From contig NZ_NHON01000017.1 in the NCBI RefSeq assembly GCF_002195995.1, forward strand, positions 1 to 60,780: DNA of 60,780 nucleotides. Direction: 5' to 3'. This DNA comes from Inquilinus limosus (GTDB taxonomy: Bacteria > Pseudomonadota > Alphaproteobacteria > DSM-16000 > Inquilinaceae). Below the pieces are notes generated by a model. It was not told the origin of the DNA. It did not search any database and saw only the letters and a list, made by a program, of their open reading frames with translations. Positions 53,799-60,780 of the stretch are shown in pieces. Position 1 is the stretch's first letter. The number at the start of each line of letters is the position of its first letter. The position numbers were made by a program, and so were the translations under genes.

Positions 53799-55207
53799 CA
53801 CACGGCCTCGCGCAGCGCCGACCAGGTCTCGTCCAGCGCCAGGTCGAAGCGGTGCAGCATCTCGGCCACACCCGCCTCGTCGATCACCATCGGCGGGCAG
53901 AAGCCGATGGCATCGCCCGGCAGGGCGCGGGTCAGCAGGCCATGCGCCTGGGCCCGGCGAACCAGCCCGGCGCCGATGCCGCGCCCCTTGTCGAAATTGG
54001 TCCGGGCGGCCTTGTCGGCCACCAGCTCGGCCGCCGCGATCAGGCCGAGGCCGCGCACCTCGCCGACCAGCGGGTGATCCGCGTAACGGCGCAGCCCCTC
54101 CTGCAGTGACGCGCCGACCCGGCGGACACGGTCGACGATGTCCATCTCGCGATAGATCTTCAGCGTCTCCAGCGCCACCGCGGCGGCCACCGGGTGGCCG
54201 CCATAGGTGTTGCCGTGGCCGAACAGCCCATGCTTGTCGCTGCCCGCCACCAGCGCCTCATAGACCGGGCCGGAGACCAGGGTCGCCGCGATCGGCAGGA
54301 AGCCGGCCGACAGCTGCTTGGCCACGGTCATGATGTCCGGCCGGATGCCAAAGCTGTCGCAGCCGAACCAGGCGCCGGTGCGGGCGAAGCCGCAGATCAC
54401 CTCGTCGGCGATGAACAGGATGTCGTGGCGGCGCAGCACCGCCTGCACCTTCTCGAAATAGGTGCGCGGCGGCACGATCACGCCCCCCGCGCCCATCACC
54501 GGCTCGGCGATGAAGGCGGCCACCGTCTCCGGCCCCTCGGCCTGGATCGTCGCCTCCAGCTGCTCGGCCAGGCGGGTGGCGTAGTCCTCCTCGCTCTCGC
54601 CCGGCGCGGCGCCGTGATAATGGTGCGGCGTGTCGACATGCACCACCCGGCTGACCGGCAGGTCGAAGCCGTCCTGCGCATAGGCCAGCCCGGTCAGGCT
54701 GCCCGACATCACGGTGACGCCGTGATAGCCCTTGCGGCGGGCGATGATCTTCTTCTTCTCCGGCCGGCCCAGCGCGTTGTTGACGTACCAGGCGATCTTG
54801 ACCGCCAGGTCGTTGGCCTCGGAGCCGGAATTGACGAACAGCGCCCGCTCCAGCGGCTTGGGCGCGATCGCCATCAGCGCCTCGGCCAGGTCGACCAGCA
54901 CGTCCGGCACCTTGCCGCCGAAGGCATGATAGAAGGGCAGCTGCCGCATCTGCCGCGTCGCCGCCTCGACCAGCCGCTCCTGGTCGAAGCCGAGCCCGGC
55001 GCACCACAGGCCGGCCAGCCCCTCGATGTATTCGCGCCCCTCCTCGTCATAGACGTGGATGCCCTTGCCGCGGCTGATCACCAGCGGGCCGGCCTCCTGA
55101 TGGGCGCGGAGATTGGTGTAGGGGTGCAGCAGGTAGGCGACGTCGCGCGCGGCGGTGGAATTCGGGATCACGGGCGGCGCCTCCGGCTGTTTTTCGGTGT
55201 CCGCCAT
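53798..55207 (-). CDS. Class III PLP-dependent aminotransferase (omega-transaminase type)
   Basis: The 469-residue protein has the class III fold: YLLHPYTNLRAHQEAGPLVI, LAGLWCAGLGF, FVNSGSEANDLAVKIAWYV, RKGYHGVTVMSGSLTGL, FIADEVICGFARTG (Asp for the PLP ring) and VAKQLSAGFLPIAA (the PLP Lys). It uses pyruvate or a similar acceptor with an amine donor such as beta-alanine, putrescine or taurine; the exact substrate is unknown. The start at 55207 gives MADTEKQPEAPP. It is the first gene of a two-gene operon with cysQ. Confidence 0.92.
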   Translation of the reverse strand: MADTEKQPEAPPVIPNSTAARDVAYLLHPYTNLRAHQEAGPLVISRGKGIHVYDEEGREYIEGLAGLWCAGLGFDQERLVEAATRQMRQLPFYHAFGGKVPDVLVDLAEALMAIAPKPLERALFVNSGSEANDLAVKIAWYVNNALGRPEKKKIIARRKGYHGVTVMSGSLTGLAYAQDGFDLPVSRVVHVDTPHHYHGAAPGESEEDYATRLAEQLEATIQAEGPETVAAFIAEPVMGAGGVIVPPRTYFEKVQAVLRRHDILFIADEVICGFARTGAWFGCDSFGIRPDIMTVAKQLSAGFLPIAATLVSGPVYEALVAGSDKHGLFGHGNTYGGHPVAAAVALETLKIYREMDIVDRVRRVGASLQEGLRRYADHPLVGEVRGLGLIAAAELVADKAARTNFDKGRGIGAGLVRRAQAHGLLTRALPGDAIGFCPPMVIDEAGVAEMLHRFDLALDETWSALREAV

Positions 55208-55343
55208 CGTTACCGAAAGCCGACGCCCCCGTCCCGGGCGTTTCGCGCATGGCAGGCCCGGAGCCGGGCGCCGCGGGCCGGAAACAACGCTTCGGCGTCA
55301 TGCCAGACCGACGGGCCGCAGCCTGCTGCTGTGCGCGGCTTCC

Positions 55344-56495
55344 CTAAGGCGCGCCGCCCGGCGATGCCGCCATGGCCGCCGGAGGCGACGTCCGCAGCGG
55401 GACCGGCAACCGCAGCGCCTTGGCCGTCCAGCGGAGCACGGCCGCGGTCGACGAGACGCGGCGCAGTGCCGGCAACTCCACCAGGGTCCAGGAGAGGAAG
55501 GCCACCGGCAGGGTTGCCAGCACCATCAGCGGGAACAATTGCGGCCATAACAGGCCGGGCCACAGGCTGACCAGGATCTGTCCGATCGGCCAGTGCCAGA
55601 TATAGGTCGCGTAGGACAGCTCACCGACCCGGCCGTAGCCGAGAATCCAGCCCTTCGGCACCAGGGCGAGCCAGAGCGCGGCCGTGATGCAGGTCAGGAT
55701 CGAGGGCAGCTCGGCCCACGGCGTTCCCCGTGCCAGCAGGGTCAGCCCGGCGAACAGCGCCACCAGCCAGAGCGACAGCGGGATCCAGCGGCGGTAGTGG
55801 TAGATCGCGACGCCGATGGTGAAGCTGATGCCGAAGCCGACCATGGCATCGACGGGCACGACCAAGCGGAGGCGGGTGCCGAAGGTGATGCCGAGATAGA
55901 GAATGGCGATGACGGTCAGTGTCAGCGGCAGCCGCCGGGGCGACAGCCATCCAGCCACCGACAGCAGCACCAGAACAAGGTAGCAGATGATCTCGTAGAC
56001 CAGCGTCCACAGCGACGGATTGACCGCTTTCGCCCACGGCACCGTCTCGAACATGCCCGGCAGGTCGGGGACGAACAGCCCGCTCGACGCCTTCGGCAGA
56101 TAGAGCCAGGTGTCCAGCCGGCTGAAATAGTCCCCGACCGGCAGGCTGGTCATCAGCGGGCCGATCAGGAAGACCATGACGGCGGAGAACAGCAGCAGCG
56201 GCGGAACGATCCGCGACACCCGGGCCGCCGCGTAAGCGCAAAGCGAAGCCCGCTTGTCCAGGCTCATCGCTACCATGATGCCGCTGAAGGTGAAGAACAG
56301 CCGCAGCGCATTCTTGCCCATCAGGACCAGCGCCGACACGAAGTCCGGATCATGCTGATGATAATAGGGCTCCATGCCGCTGATTTCGATCGAGTGTGCG
56401 AAGATGATGAACAGCGCACCGATCATGCGGCACAGGTGAAAGTTGTTCCGCCGCGACTCCATCGACTGCTGCAGTGTCCGCAAGCGTCCCTCCAT
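55344..56495 (-). CDS. Membrane acyltransferase, OafA/YrhL (acyltransferase-3) type
   Basis: The 383-residue polytopic protein has about ten hydrophobic helices. Near its start is RNNFHLCRMIGALFIIFAHS, in which the catalytic His of the acyltransferase-3 family follows the first helix. LFFTFSGIMVAMSL, RVSRIVPPLLLF and SYATYIWHWPIGQ are further family marks. It transfers an acyl group to a sugar of a cell-surface polysaccharide, Nod factor or lipid at the inner membrane. The target is unknown. The start at 56495 (MEGRLRTLQQS) is preferred because of AGG six bases upstream; other ATGs lie nearby. It appears monocistronic. Confidence 0.88.
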   Translation of the reverse strand: MEGRLRTLQQSMESRRNNFHLCRMIGALFIIFAHSIEISGMEPYYHQHDPDFVSALVLMGKNALRLFFTFSGIMVAMSLDKRASLCAYAAARVSRIVPPLLLFSAVMVFLIGPLMTSLPVGDYFSRLDTWLYLPKASSGLFVPDLPGMFETVPWAKAVNPSLWTLVYEIICYLVLVLLSVAGWLSPRRLPLTLTVIAILYLGITFGTRLRLVVPVDAMVGFGISFTIGVAIYHYRRWIPLSLWLVALFAGLTLLARGTPWAELPSILTCITAALWLALVPKGWILGYGRVGELSYATYIWHWPIGQILVSLWPGLLWPQLFPLMVLATLPVAFLSWTLVELPALRRVSSTAAVLRWTAKALRLPVPLRTSPPAAMAASPGGAP

Positions 56496-56681
56496 TGCGG
56501 CCTGACGTCGCCCCGTGCGCGGCGGGCATCGCGTCGACTCTTTTTGTAAGCGGCACCGCACGCGACCGCAGCGGCGCGGTCGACATGCCCGGCTGCTGAT
56601 CGAGCATCCGGCAGGACAGGAATATCGATCAAGGCGGCCACAAGGCGGACAAAGCTAGCCGAAGGACGGAGGCAGCCGGGG

Positions 56682-57536
56682 TCAGCCCTCCTGCGCCTCG
56701 TGCCGGCGGCCGAGCGCGACGGCGAGGGTCAGGGCCAGGCAGGGCGTGGCCGAGAGGGAGCGGAAAGCGTCGATCTCGCCCTCATGCACCACAAAGCAGG
56801 CATCGGCGATCGGGTAGACGGGGCTGAGGTCGCTGTCGGTGATGGCGACGATCGGCACCCCGGCGGCGCGGGCCCGGCGCGCCACCTCCTGCACGTCCGG
56901 GGCGTAGCTGCGGAAGGTGACGACGAACAGCGCGTCGCCCGGCCGGATCGCCCGCGACTGCTCGGCCAGCATGCCGCCGAAATTGTCGAGCAGATGCACC
57001 GGCCGGTCGAGCTGGGCCAGCAGGTAGGACAGGTAGACCGCGATCGGGAAGGACCGGCGCTGGGCCGCCAGATGGATGCAGTCGGCCCGCGCCAGGATGT
57101 CGACCGCGCGGGCGAACACCGCCGGGTCGACATCGCCGCGCAGCCGCTCCAGCGCGCCGACCGAGATGTCGATGAAGGCGTTGAGCGGGCCGGACGGCGC
57201 CTCGGCCCCGCCGAAGCGGGCGTCGAGGGTGCGGATGCGCGCCTCGTAGCTCGGCATCCGCTCGACCAGCTGGGCCCGGAACAGGCGCTGCATCTCGGAG
57301 AAGCCGTCGAAGCCCAGCGCCTGGGCGAAGCGGACCAGGGCCGAGGGCTGGACCTCGGCCTTGCCGGCGATCACCGCCACCGTCTCCAGCGCGATCACGT
57401 CGGGATGGGCCAGGGCGAATTCGGCGATGGTCTTCAGCCGCTTGCTGAGCGCCGGGTAGCGCGCGGCGATGGCGCCCCGCAGCGCCTCGAAGCTGTCCGG
57501 CGCCGGCCCGGCCGCCACCGCTTCCGTCCCTGTCAT
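56682..57536 (-). CDS. MurR/RpiR-family transcriptional regulator
   Basis: The 284-residue protein has an N-terminal RpiR helix-turn-helix (LKTIAEFALAHPDVIAL, AEVQPSALVRFAQALGFDGF) and a C-terminal SIS phosphosugar-binding domain (IHLAAQRRSFPIAVYLSYLL, GDALFVVTFRSYAPDVQEVA). It should sense an amino-sugar phosphate. It is divergent from the GlcNAc kinase-nagA-SIS operon, and a perfect 17-bp palindrome lies 15 nt from its start. It therefore probably controls that operon and itself. Confidence 0.92.
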   Translation of the reverse strand: MTGTEAVAAGPAPDSFEALRGAIAARYPALSKRLKTIAEFALAHPDVIALETVAVIAGKAEVQPSALVRFAQALGFDGFSEMQRLFRAQLVERMPSYEARIRTLDARFGGAEAPSGPLNAFIDISVGALERLRGDVDPAVFARAVDILARADCIHLAAQRRSFPIAVYLSYLLAQLDRPVHLLDNFGGMLAEQSRAIRPGDALFVVTFRSYAPDVQEVARRARAAGVPIVAITDSDLSPVYPIADACFVVHEGEIDAFRSLSATPCLALTLAVALGRRHEAQEG

Positions 57537-57550
57537 GGCTCATTCCAAAC

Positions 57551-57567
57551 GTTCCAAGTCTTGGAAC
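57551..57567. promoter_or_regulatory. Operator for the RpiR-family regulator
   Basis: GTTCCAAG-T-CTTGGAAC is a perfect palindrome with 8-bp arms. A further half-site TTCCAA lies at 57544-57549. The site sits just outside the regulator start and upstream of the divergent amino-sugar operon. Confidence 0.75.
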
Positions 57568-57708
57568 AATAATCCCGACATCGCGCGCGGGGAAACGCCA
57601 TTCGCTGTGGCCCGGCCGCAATGCGAGTGGTATAGACCATCTGGCGCGATGACGCTGCCAGCGCGGCTTGCTAGCGTCCCCGCGCGACAGCATTTCCAGG
57701 ACCAGGGC

Positions 57709-58602
57709 ATGGCGATCCGCATCCATATCGGCGTCGACGGCGGCGCGACCGGCACCAGGCTCCGCGCCGTCGATCCGGACGGAAGCGTGCTGGGCGAGGG
57801 CACGGCCGGCCCGTCCAGCCTGACGCTCGGCGTCGACGGGGCCTGGGCCCAGATCCGCGCCGCCCTGGCCGCCGCCGGCATCGCCGAGGCCGATCATGCC
57901 GACGCCGTGATCGCCTGCGGCCTGGCCGGCACCGGCCGGCCGGACAAGCGGGCCGAGTTCCGTGCCAAGGCCCCCGGCTTCGCCCGGCTGCGCCTGTGCT
58001 CCGACGCCCATGCCACGACGCTGGGCGCCCATGCCGGCCAGCCCGGCGCCGCGATCGCGCTGGGCACCGGCACGGTCGGCGGCGCGCTCTATGCCGACGG
58101 CACCACCCGCCAGGTCGGCGGCTGGGGCTTCCCGGTCGGCGATGAGGGCAGCGGCGCCTGGCTGGGGTTGAAGGCGCTGGGCGAGGCGCTGCAGCTGCTG
58201 GACGGCCGCGACGTCGACCCGCCCGGCGGCTCCGCCCTGCACCAGGCGATGTTCGAGACCTGCGGCGCCACCCCGCCCGATCTGCTGGCCTGGACCTACC
58301 AGGCGCCGTCGACGAAATACGCCACGCTGGCACCAATCGTGGTGCGGCTGGCCGGCGAGGGCGACCCCGCGGCGGTGCGGCTGATGCGGTGGGCGGGGCA
58401 TGAGGTCGACCGGCTGGCCCGGTCGCTGGACCCCGAGGGCACCCTGCCCTTCTGCGCCGGCGGCAGCCTGGCCGCGCCGCTGCGCCCCTATATGGACCCG
58501 GCGATCGTCGCCCGGCTGCGCCCGCCGATGGGCGACGCCCGCGACGGCGCCGTGCTGCTGGCCCGGTCCCTGGCCCCCGGCGAAGCCTGGAGCGATTCAT
58601 GA
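57709..58602 (+). CDS. N-acetylglucosamine kinase-like protein (BadF/BcrA ATPase family)
   Basis: The 297-residue protein has the ASKHA phosphate loops: GVDGGATGTRLRAVD at residues 6-20 and ALGTGTVGGALYADG, followed by WGFPVGDEGSGAWLG and CAGGSLAAPL. Members of this family phosphorylate N-acetylglucosamine. In this operon it should produce GlcNAc-6-phosphate for NagA. AGGA precedes the ATG at 57709. Its stop overlaps the nagA start by four bases (ATGA). Confidence 0.9.
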   Translation: MAIRIHIGVDGGATGTRLRAVDPDGSVLGEGTAGPSSLTLGVDGAWAQIRAALAAAGIAEADHADAVIACGLAGTGRPDKRAEFRAKAPGFARLRLCSDAHATTLGAHAGQPGAAIALGTGTVGGALYADGTTRQVGGWGFPVGDEGSGAWLGLKALGEALQLLDGRDVDPPGGSALHQAMFETCGATPPDLLAWTYQAPSTKYATLAPIVVRLAGEGDPAAVRLMRWAGHEVDRLARSLDPEGTLPFCAGGSLAAPLRPYMDPAIVARLRPPMGDARDGAVLLARSLAPGEAWSDS

Positions 58603-59702
58603 CCAAGACCCTGGAAGGCCGCATCCTGACGCCCGGCGGCTGGGTCGCCGGCCGCCTGCGCTTCGACACGCATATCCGGGCGGTCGAGCCGGTCGCGGGG
58701 CTGGAGAGCGGCCCGATGATCCTGCCCGGCTTCATCGACCTGCACTGCCATGGCGGCGGCGGCGCCGACGCGATGGAGGGCGAGGCGTCGATCCGCACCC
58801 TGGCCCGCACCCATGCCCGACACGGCACCACCGCGCTGCTGGCCACCACCATGACCTCCCCGGTCGAGGAGATCGAGACAGCGCTGGACGGCGCCGGCCG
58901 GGTGATCGCCGGGCGGCGCGAGGGCGAGGCGCGGGTACTGGGCGTGCATCTGGAAGGCCCGTTCATCAGCCCGGACCGGCTGGGCGCCCAGCCGCCCTAT
59001 GCCATCCCGGCCGATCTCGCGCGCATGGCGGATTTCTGCGACCGCGCCGACATCCGGGTCGTCACCTGGGCGCCGGAGGCCGACCCCGACGGCAGCCTGC
59101 AGGCCTTCCTGGCGGCGCGCGACATCCGGGTGCAGCTGGGCCATTCCTCCTGCGACTACGAGACCGCGGCCGAGGCCTTCTCGCGCGGGGTCGACGGCGT
59201 CACCCACATGTTCAACGCCATGACCGCGCTGCACCACCGCGCCCCCGGCATCGTCGGCGCCGCCCTGGCCCATGCCGAGCATGCCGAGCTGATCCCCGAC
59301 CTGCTGCATGTCCATCCCGGCGCCATCCGCGCGGCGCTGCGGGCGATCCCGTCGCTCTACGCCGTCACCGACGCCACCGCCGCCAGCGGCATGCCGGATG
59401 GCGACTACAGGCTGGGCCGCTACACCGTGCGCAAATGCGGCAACGGCGTGCGGCTGGACGACGGCACGCTGGCCGGCAGCTGCCTGACCATGGATCGCGC
59501 CTTCGCCAACTTCGTCGCCATCGGCCTGGCGCCGGAGGAGGCGTCGCGCCGCACCTCCACCTTGGCCTCCGACTATCTCGGCCTGGCCGATCGCGGCCGC
59601 CTGGCGCCCGGCGCCTGGGCGGACATCGTCGTTCTCGACGCCGACCTCAAGGTCACGGGCGTCCATGTCGAAGGAGAGTCGATTGACCTCGATCATGCTT
59701 GA
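58599..59702 (+). CDS. nagA: N-acetylglucosamine-6-phosphate deacetylase
   Basis: The 367-residue amidohydrolase has LPGFIDLHCHGGGGADAMEG, the metal Glu in GVHLEGPFISP, GHSSCDYETA, VTHMFNAMTALHHR and VTDATAASGMPDGDY (catalytic Asp), all NagA features. It converts GlcNAc-6-phosphate to glucosamine-6-phosphate. Translation is coupled to the kinase gene by a four-base overlap, and its end overlaps the following SIS gene by 20 nt. Confidence 0.95.
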   Translation: MTKTLEGRILTPGGWVAGRLRFDTHIRAVEPVAGLESGPMILPGFIDLHCHGGGGADAMEGEASIRTLARTHARHGTTALLATTMTSPVEEIETALDGAGRVIAGRREGEARVLGVHLEGPFISPDRLGAQPPYAIPADLARMADFCDRADIRVVTWAPEADPDGSLQAFLAARDIRVQLGHSSCDYETAAEAFSRGVDGVTHMFNAMTALHHRAPGIVGAALAHAEHAELIPDLLHVHPGAIRAALRAIPSLYAVTDATAASGMPDGDYRLGRYTVRKCGNGVRLDDGTLAGSCLTMDRAFANFVAIGLAPEEASRRTSTLASDYLGLADRGRLAPGAWADIVVLDADLKVTGVHVEGESIDLDHA

Positions 59703-60705
59703 GGAGGCGCGCGAGGCCCCGGCCCGCATCGCCGACCTGCTGGCCGCCGACGCGGATCTGGTCCGCGACCTGGCCGCCCGGCTGCGCGCCGACCGGCCGC
59801 GCTTCGCCGTGACCATCGCCCGCGGCAGCTCCGACCATGCCGCCACCTATGCCGCCTATCTGCTGGGCAGCCGGCTGGGCCTGGTCACCGCGTCGCTGCC
59901 GCCGTCGCTGGAGACGCTGGGCCATTCCGACCTGGACCTGAAGGGCAGCCTGGCCATCGCCGTGTCGCAATCCGGCCGCAGCCCGGACCTGGTGACGCCG
60001 GTGCGCCGCGCCCGCGAGCGCGGGGCGCTGACCGTCGCGGTGCTGAACTCGACCGACAGCCCGGCCGCCCAGGCCGCGGAGATCGTGCTGGACCAGCATG
60101 CCGGGCGCGAGCGCGCCGTGGCCGCGACCAAATCCTACATCGCCAGCCTGGTGGTCGCTGCCCGGCTGGTGGCCGAATGGGCCGAGGATGCGGAGCTGAA
60201 GGCCGCGCTGCAGCGCCTGCCCGAGGCGCTGGAAACCGCCGTGCGCGGCGACTGGTCGCCGGCCCTGGAGGCGCTGGTCAAGGCCGACCGGATGATGGTC
60301 GCCGGCCGCGGCCTGAACCTGGGCATCGCCCAGGAGAGCGCGCTGAAGTTCAAGGAGACCTGCATCCTGCAGGCCGAGGCGATGAGCGCGGCCGAGATCA
60401 TGCACGGGCCCAAGGCGCTGGTCGAGGCCGGCTACCCGGTGCTGGCCTATGCCCCGAACGATGGCGGGCGCGAGAGCGTGCTGAAGATGGCGGCGGAGTT
60501 CCGCGGCCTGGGCGCCAATGTGCTGCTGGCCGGCGCGCCCGGCGTCAAGGGCGCCACCCTGCCGCTGCCGCCGCCGCTGCACCCGGCGCTGGACCCGATC
60601 CTGGCGATCGGCGCGTTCTACCCCTTCGTCGCCGCCCTGTCCGTGGCCCGCGGCCTGTCGCCCGACGCACCGCGCAACCTGAGCAAGGTGACCGAGACGG
60701 TCTGA
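59683..60705 (+). CDS. SIS-domain glucosamine-6-phosphate deaminase (NagB-II type)
   Basis: The 340-residue protein consists of two SIS domains like the isomerase half of GlmS but without a glutaminase domain. Signatures are ARGSSDHAATYAAYL, VSQSGRSPDLV, ALKFKETCILQAEAMSAAE with IMHGPKAL, and the C-terminal NLSKVTETV. Stand-alone proteins of this type next to nagA and a GlcNAc kinase act as glucosamine-6-phosphate deaminases (NagB-II), giving fructose-6-phosphate. A TTG start at 59683 is chosen because AAGGAG (59671-59676) is correctly spaced; an ATG at 59695 is the alternative. It overlaps nagA by 20 nt. Confidence 0.9.
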   Translation: MTSIMLEEAREAPARIADLLAADADLVRDLAARLRADRPRFAVTIARGSSDHAATYAAYLLGSRLGLVTASLPPSLETLGHSDLDLKGSLAIAVSQSGRSPDLVTPVRRARERGALTVAVLNSTDSPAAQAAEIVLDQHAGRERAVAATKSYIASLVVAARLVAEWAEDAELKAALQRLPEALETAVRGDWSPALEALVKADRMMVAGRGLNLGIAQESALKFKETCILQAEAMSAAEIMHGPKALVEAGYPVLAYAPNDGGRESVLKMAAEFRGLGANVLLAGAPGVKGATLPLPPPLHPALDPILAIGAFYPFVAALSVARGLSPDAPRNLSKVTETV

Positions 60706-60732
60706 GCCGCCTGGAGGTTCCCAACCAACCAT

Positions 60733-60780
60733 CGTCATGGCGAGGCGCGCAGCGCCGTGGCCATCCAGGGCCGCTCGCAT
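60733..60780. repeat. Palindromic repeat element, family R2, copy 4, cut by the window edge
   Basis: CGTCATGGCGAG, then GCGCGCAGCGC, GTGGCCATCCAGGG and CCGCTCGCAT match the left half of the GGCGAG subtype at 26156-26253. The right arm lies outside the window. Confidence 0.75.

Overview
This is a high-GC window (strong G/C at third codon positions) from a Gram-negative alphaproteobacterium. Pointers are the ribF/ileS/lspA/DUF3035(BamF) neighbourhood, a MutL carrying the endonuclease motif, a DUF6481 protein, a DUF1127-like small protein, HlyU-family and anti-sigma/fasciclin genes, and many palindromic intergenic repeats. A Rhodospirillales-type soil or plant/host-associated bacterium fits best; this is inference, as no rRNA or tRNA is present. 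Roughly sixty protein genes are supported, most of them ordinary housekeeping or accessory chromosome genes.

Layout. 1-5.4 kb: end of a secreted protein, a DAHP synthase preceded by an aromatic-codon leader peptide and attenuator, a GNAT protein, an SDR, chorismate mutase and 3-methyladenine DNA glycosylase. 5.1-19.9 kb: a candidate quorum-sensing-controlled biosynthetic cluster. It holds a LuxR-type AHL receptor, a near-consensus lux box, an MbtH-like protein, a one-module NRPS (C-A-T-reductase, specificity signature for serine), a GT1 glycosyltransferase, an RND adaptor and pump, a RhlC-like GT2 glycosyltransferase and an MFS exporter. 19.9-29.3 kb: assorted small operons, including a CmlA-like phenicol exporter with a 9-codon leader. 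29.3-37.6 kb: mutL, a fasciclin/ECF-sigma/anti-sigma operon, a second SDR, a TetR gene divergent from a Tat-exported hydrolase, an MBL protein and tam. 37.7-45.3 kb: pgi, ileS-lspA-bamF-like, and ribF, with a toxin-antitoxin pair lying between ribF and ileS. 45.4-52.5 kb: a tandem pair of unknown secreted paralogues, a GH63-like hydrolase with a LacI regulator, folK, folD-fchA and an OmpA porin. 53-60.7 kb: cysQ, a class III aminotransferase, an acyltransferase, and an N-acetylglucosamine utilisation operon divergent from its RpiR regulator.

The most interesting system is the 5.9-19.9 kb cluster. The reductase-terminated, serine-activating NRPS occupies the place that an RhlA-type acyltransferase has in rhamnolipid loci. 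The two glycosyltransferases, the MFS gene next to the RhlC-like gene and the LuxR control resemble rhamnolipid genetics. My inference is a glycosylated N-acyl-serinal or serinol surfactant or signal, made at high cell density and exported by the RND and MFS systems. Secondary points of interest are the aromatic attenuator before DAHP synthase, the phenicol leader peptide, a FolD lacking the cyclohydrolase-type Gln that is translationally coupled to an FchA-like protein, and Arg-run leader ORFs followed by terminators.
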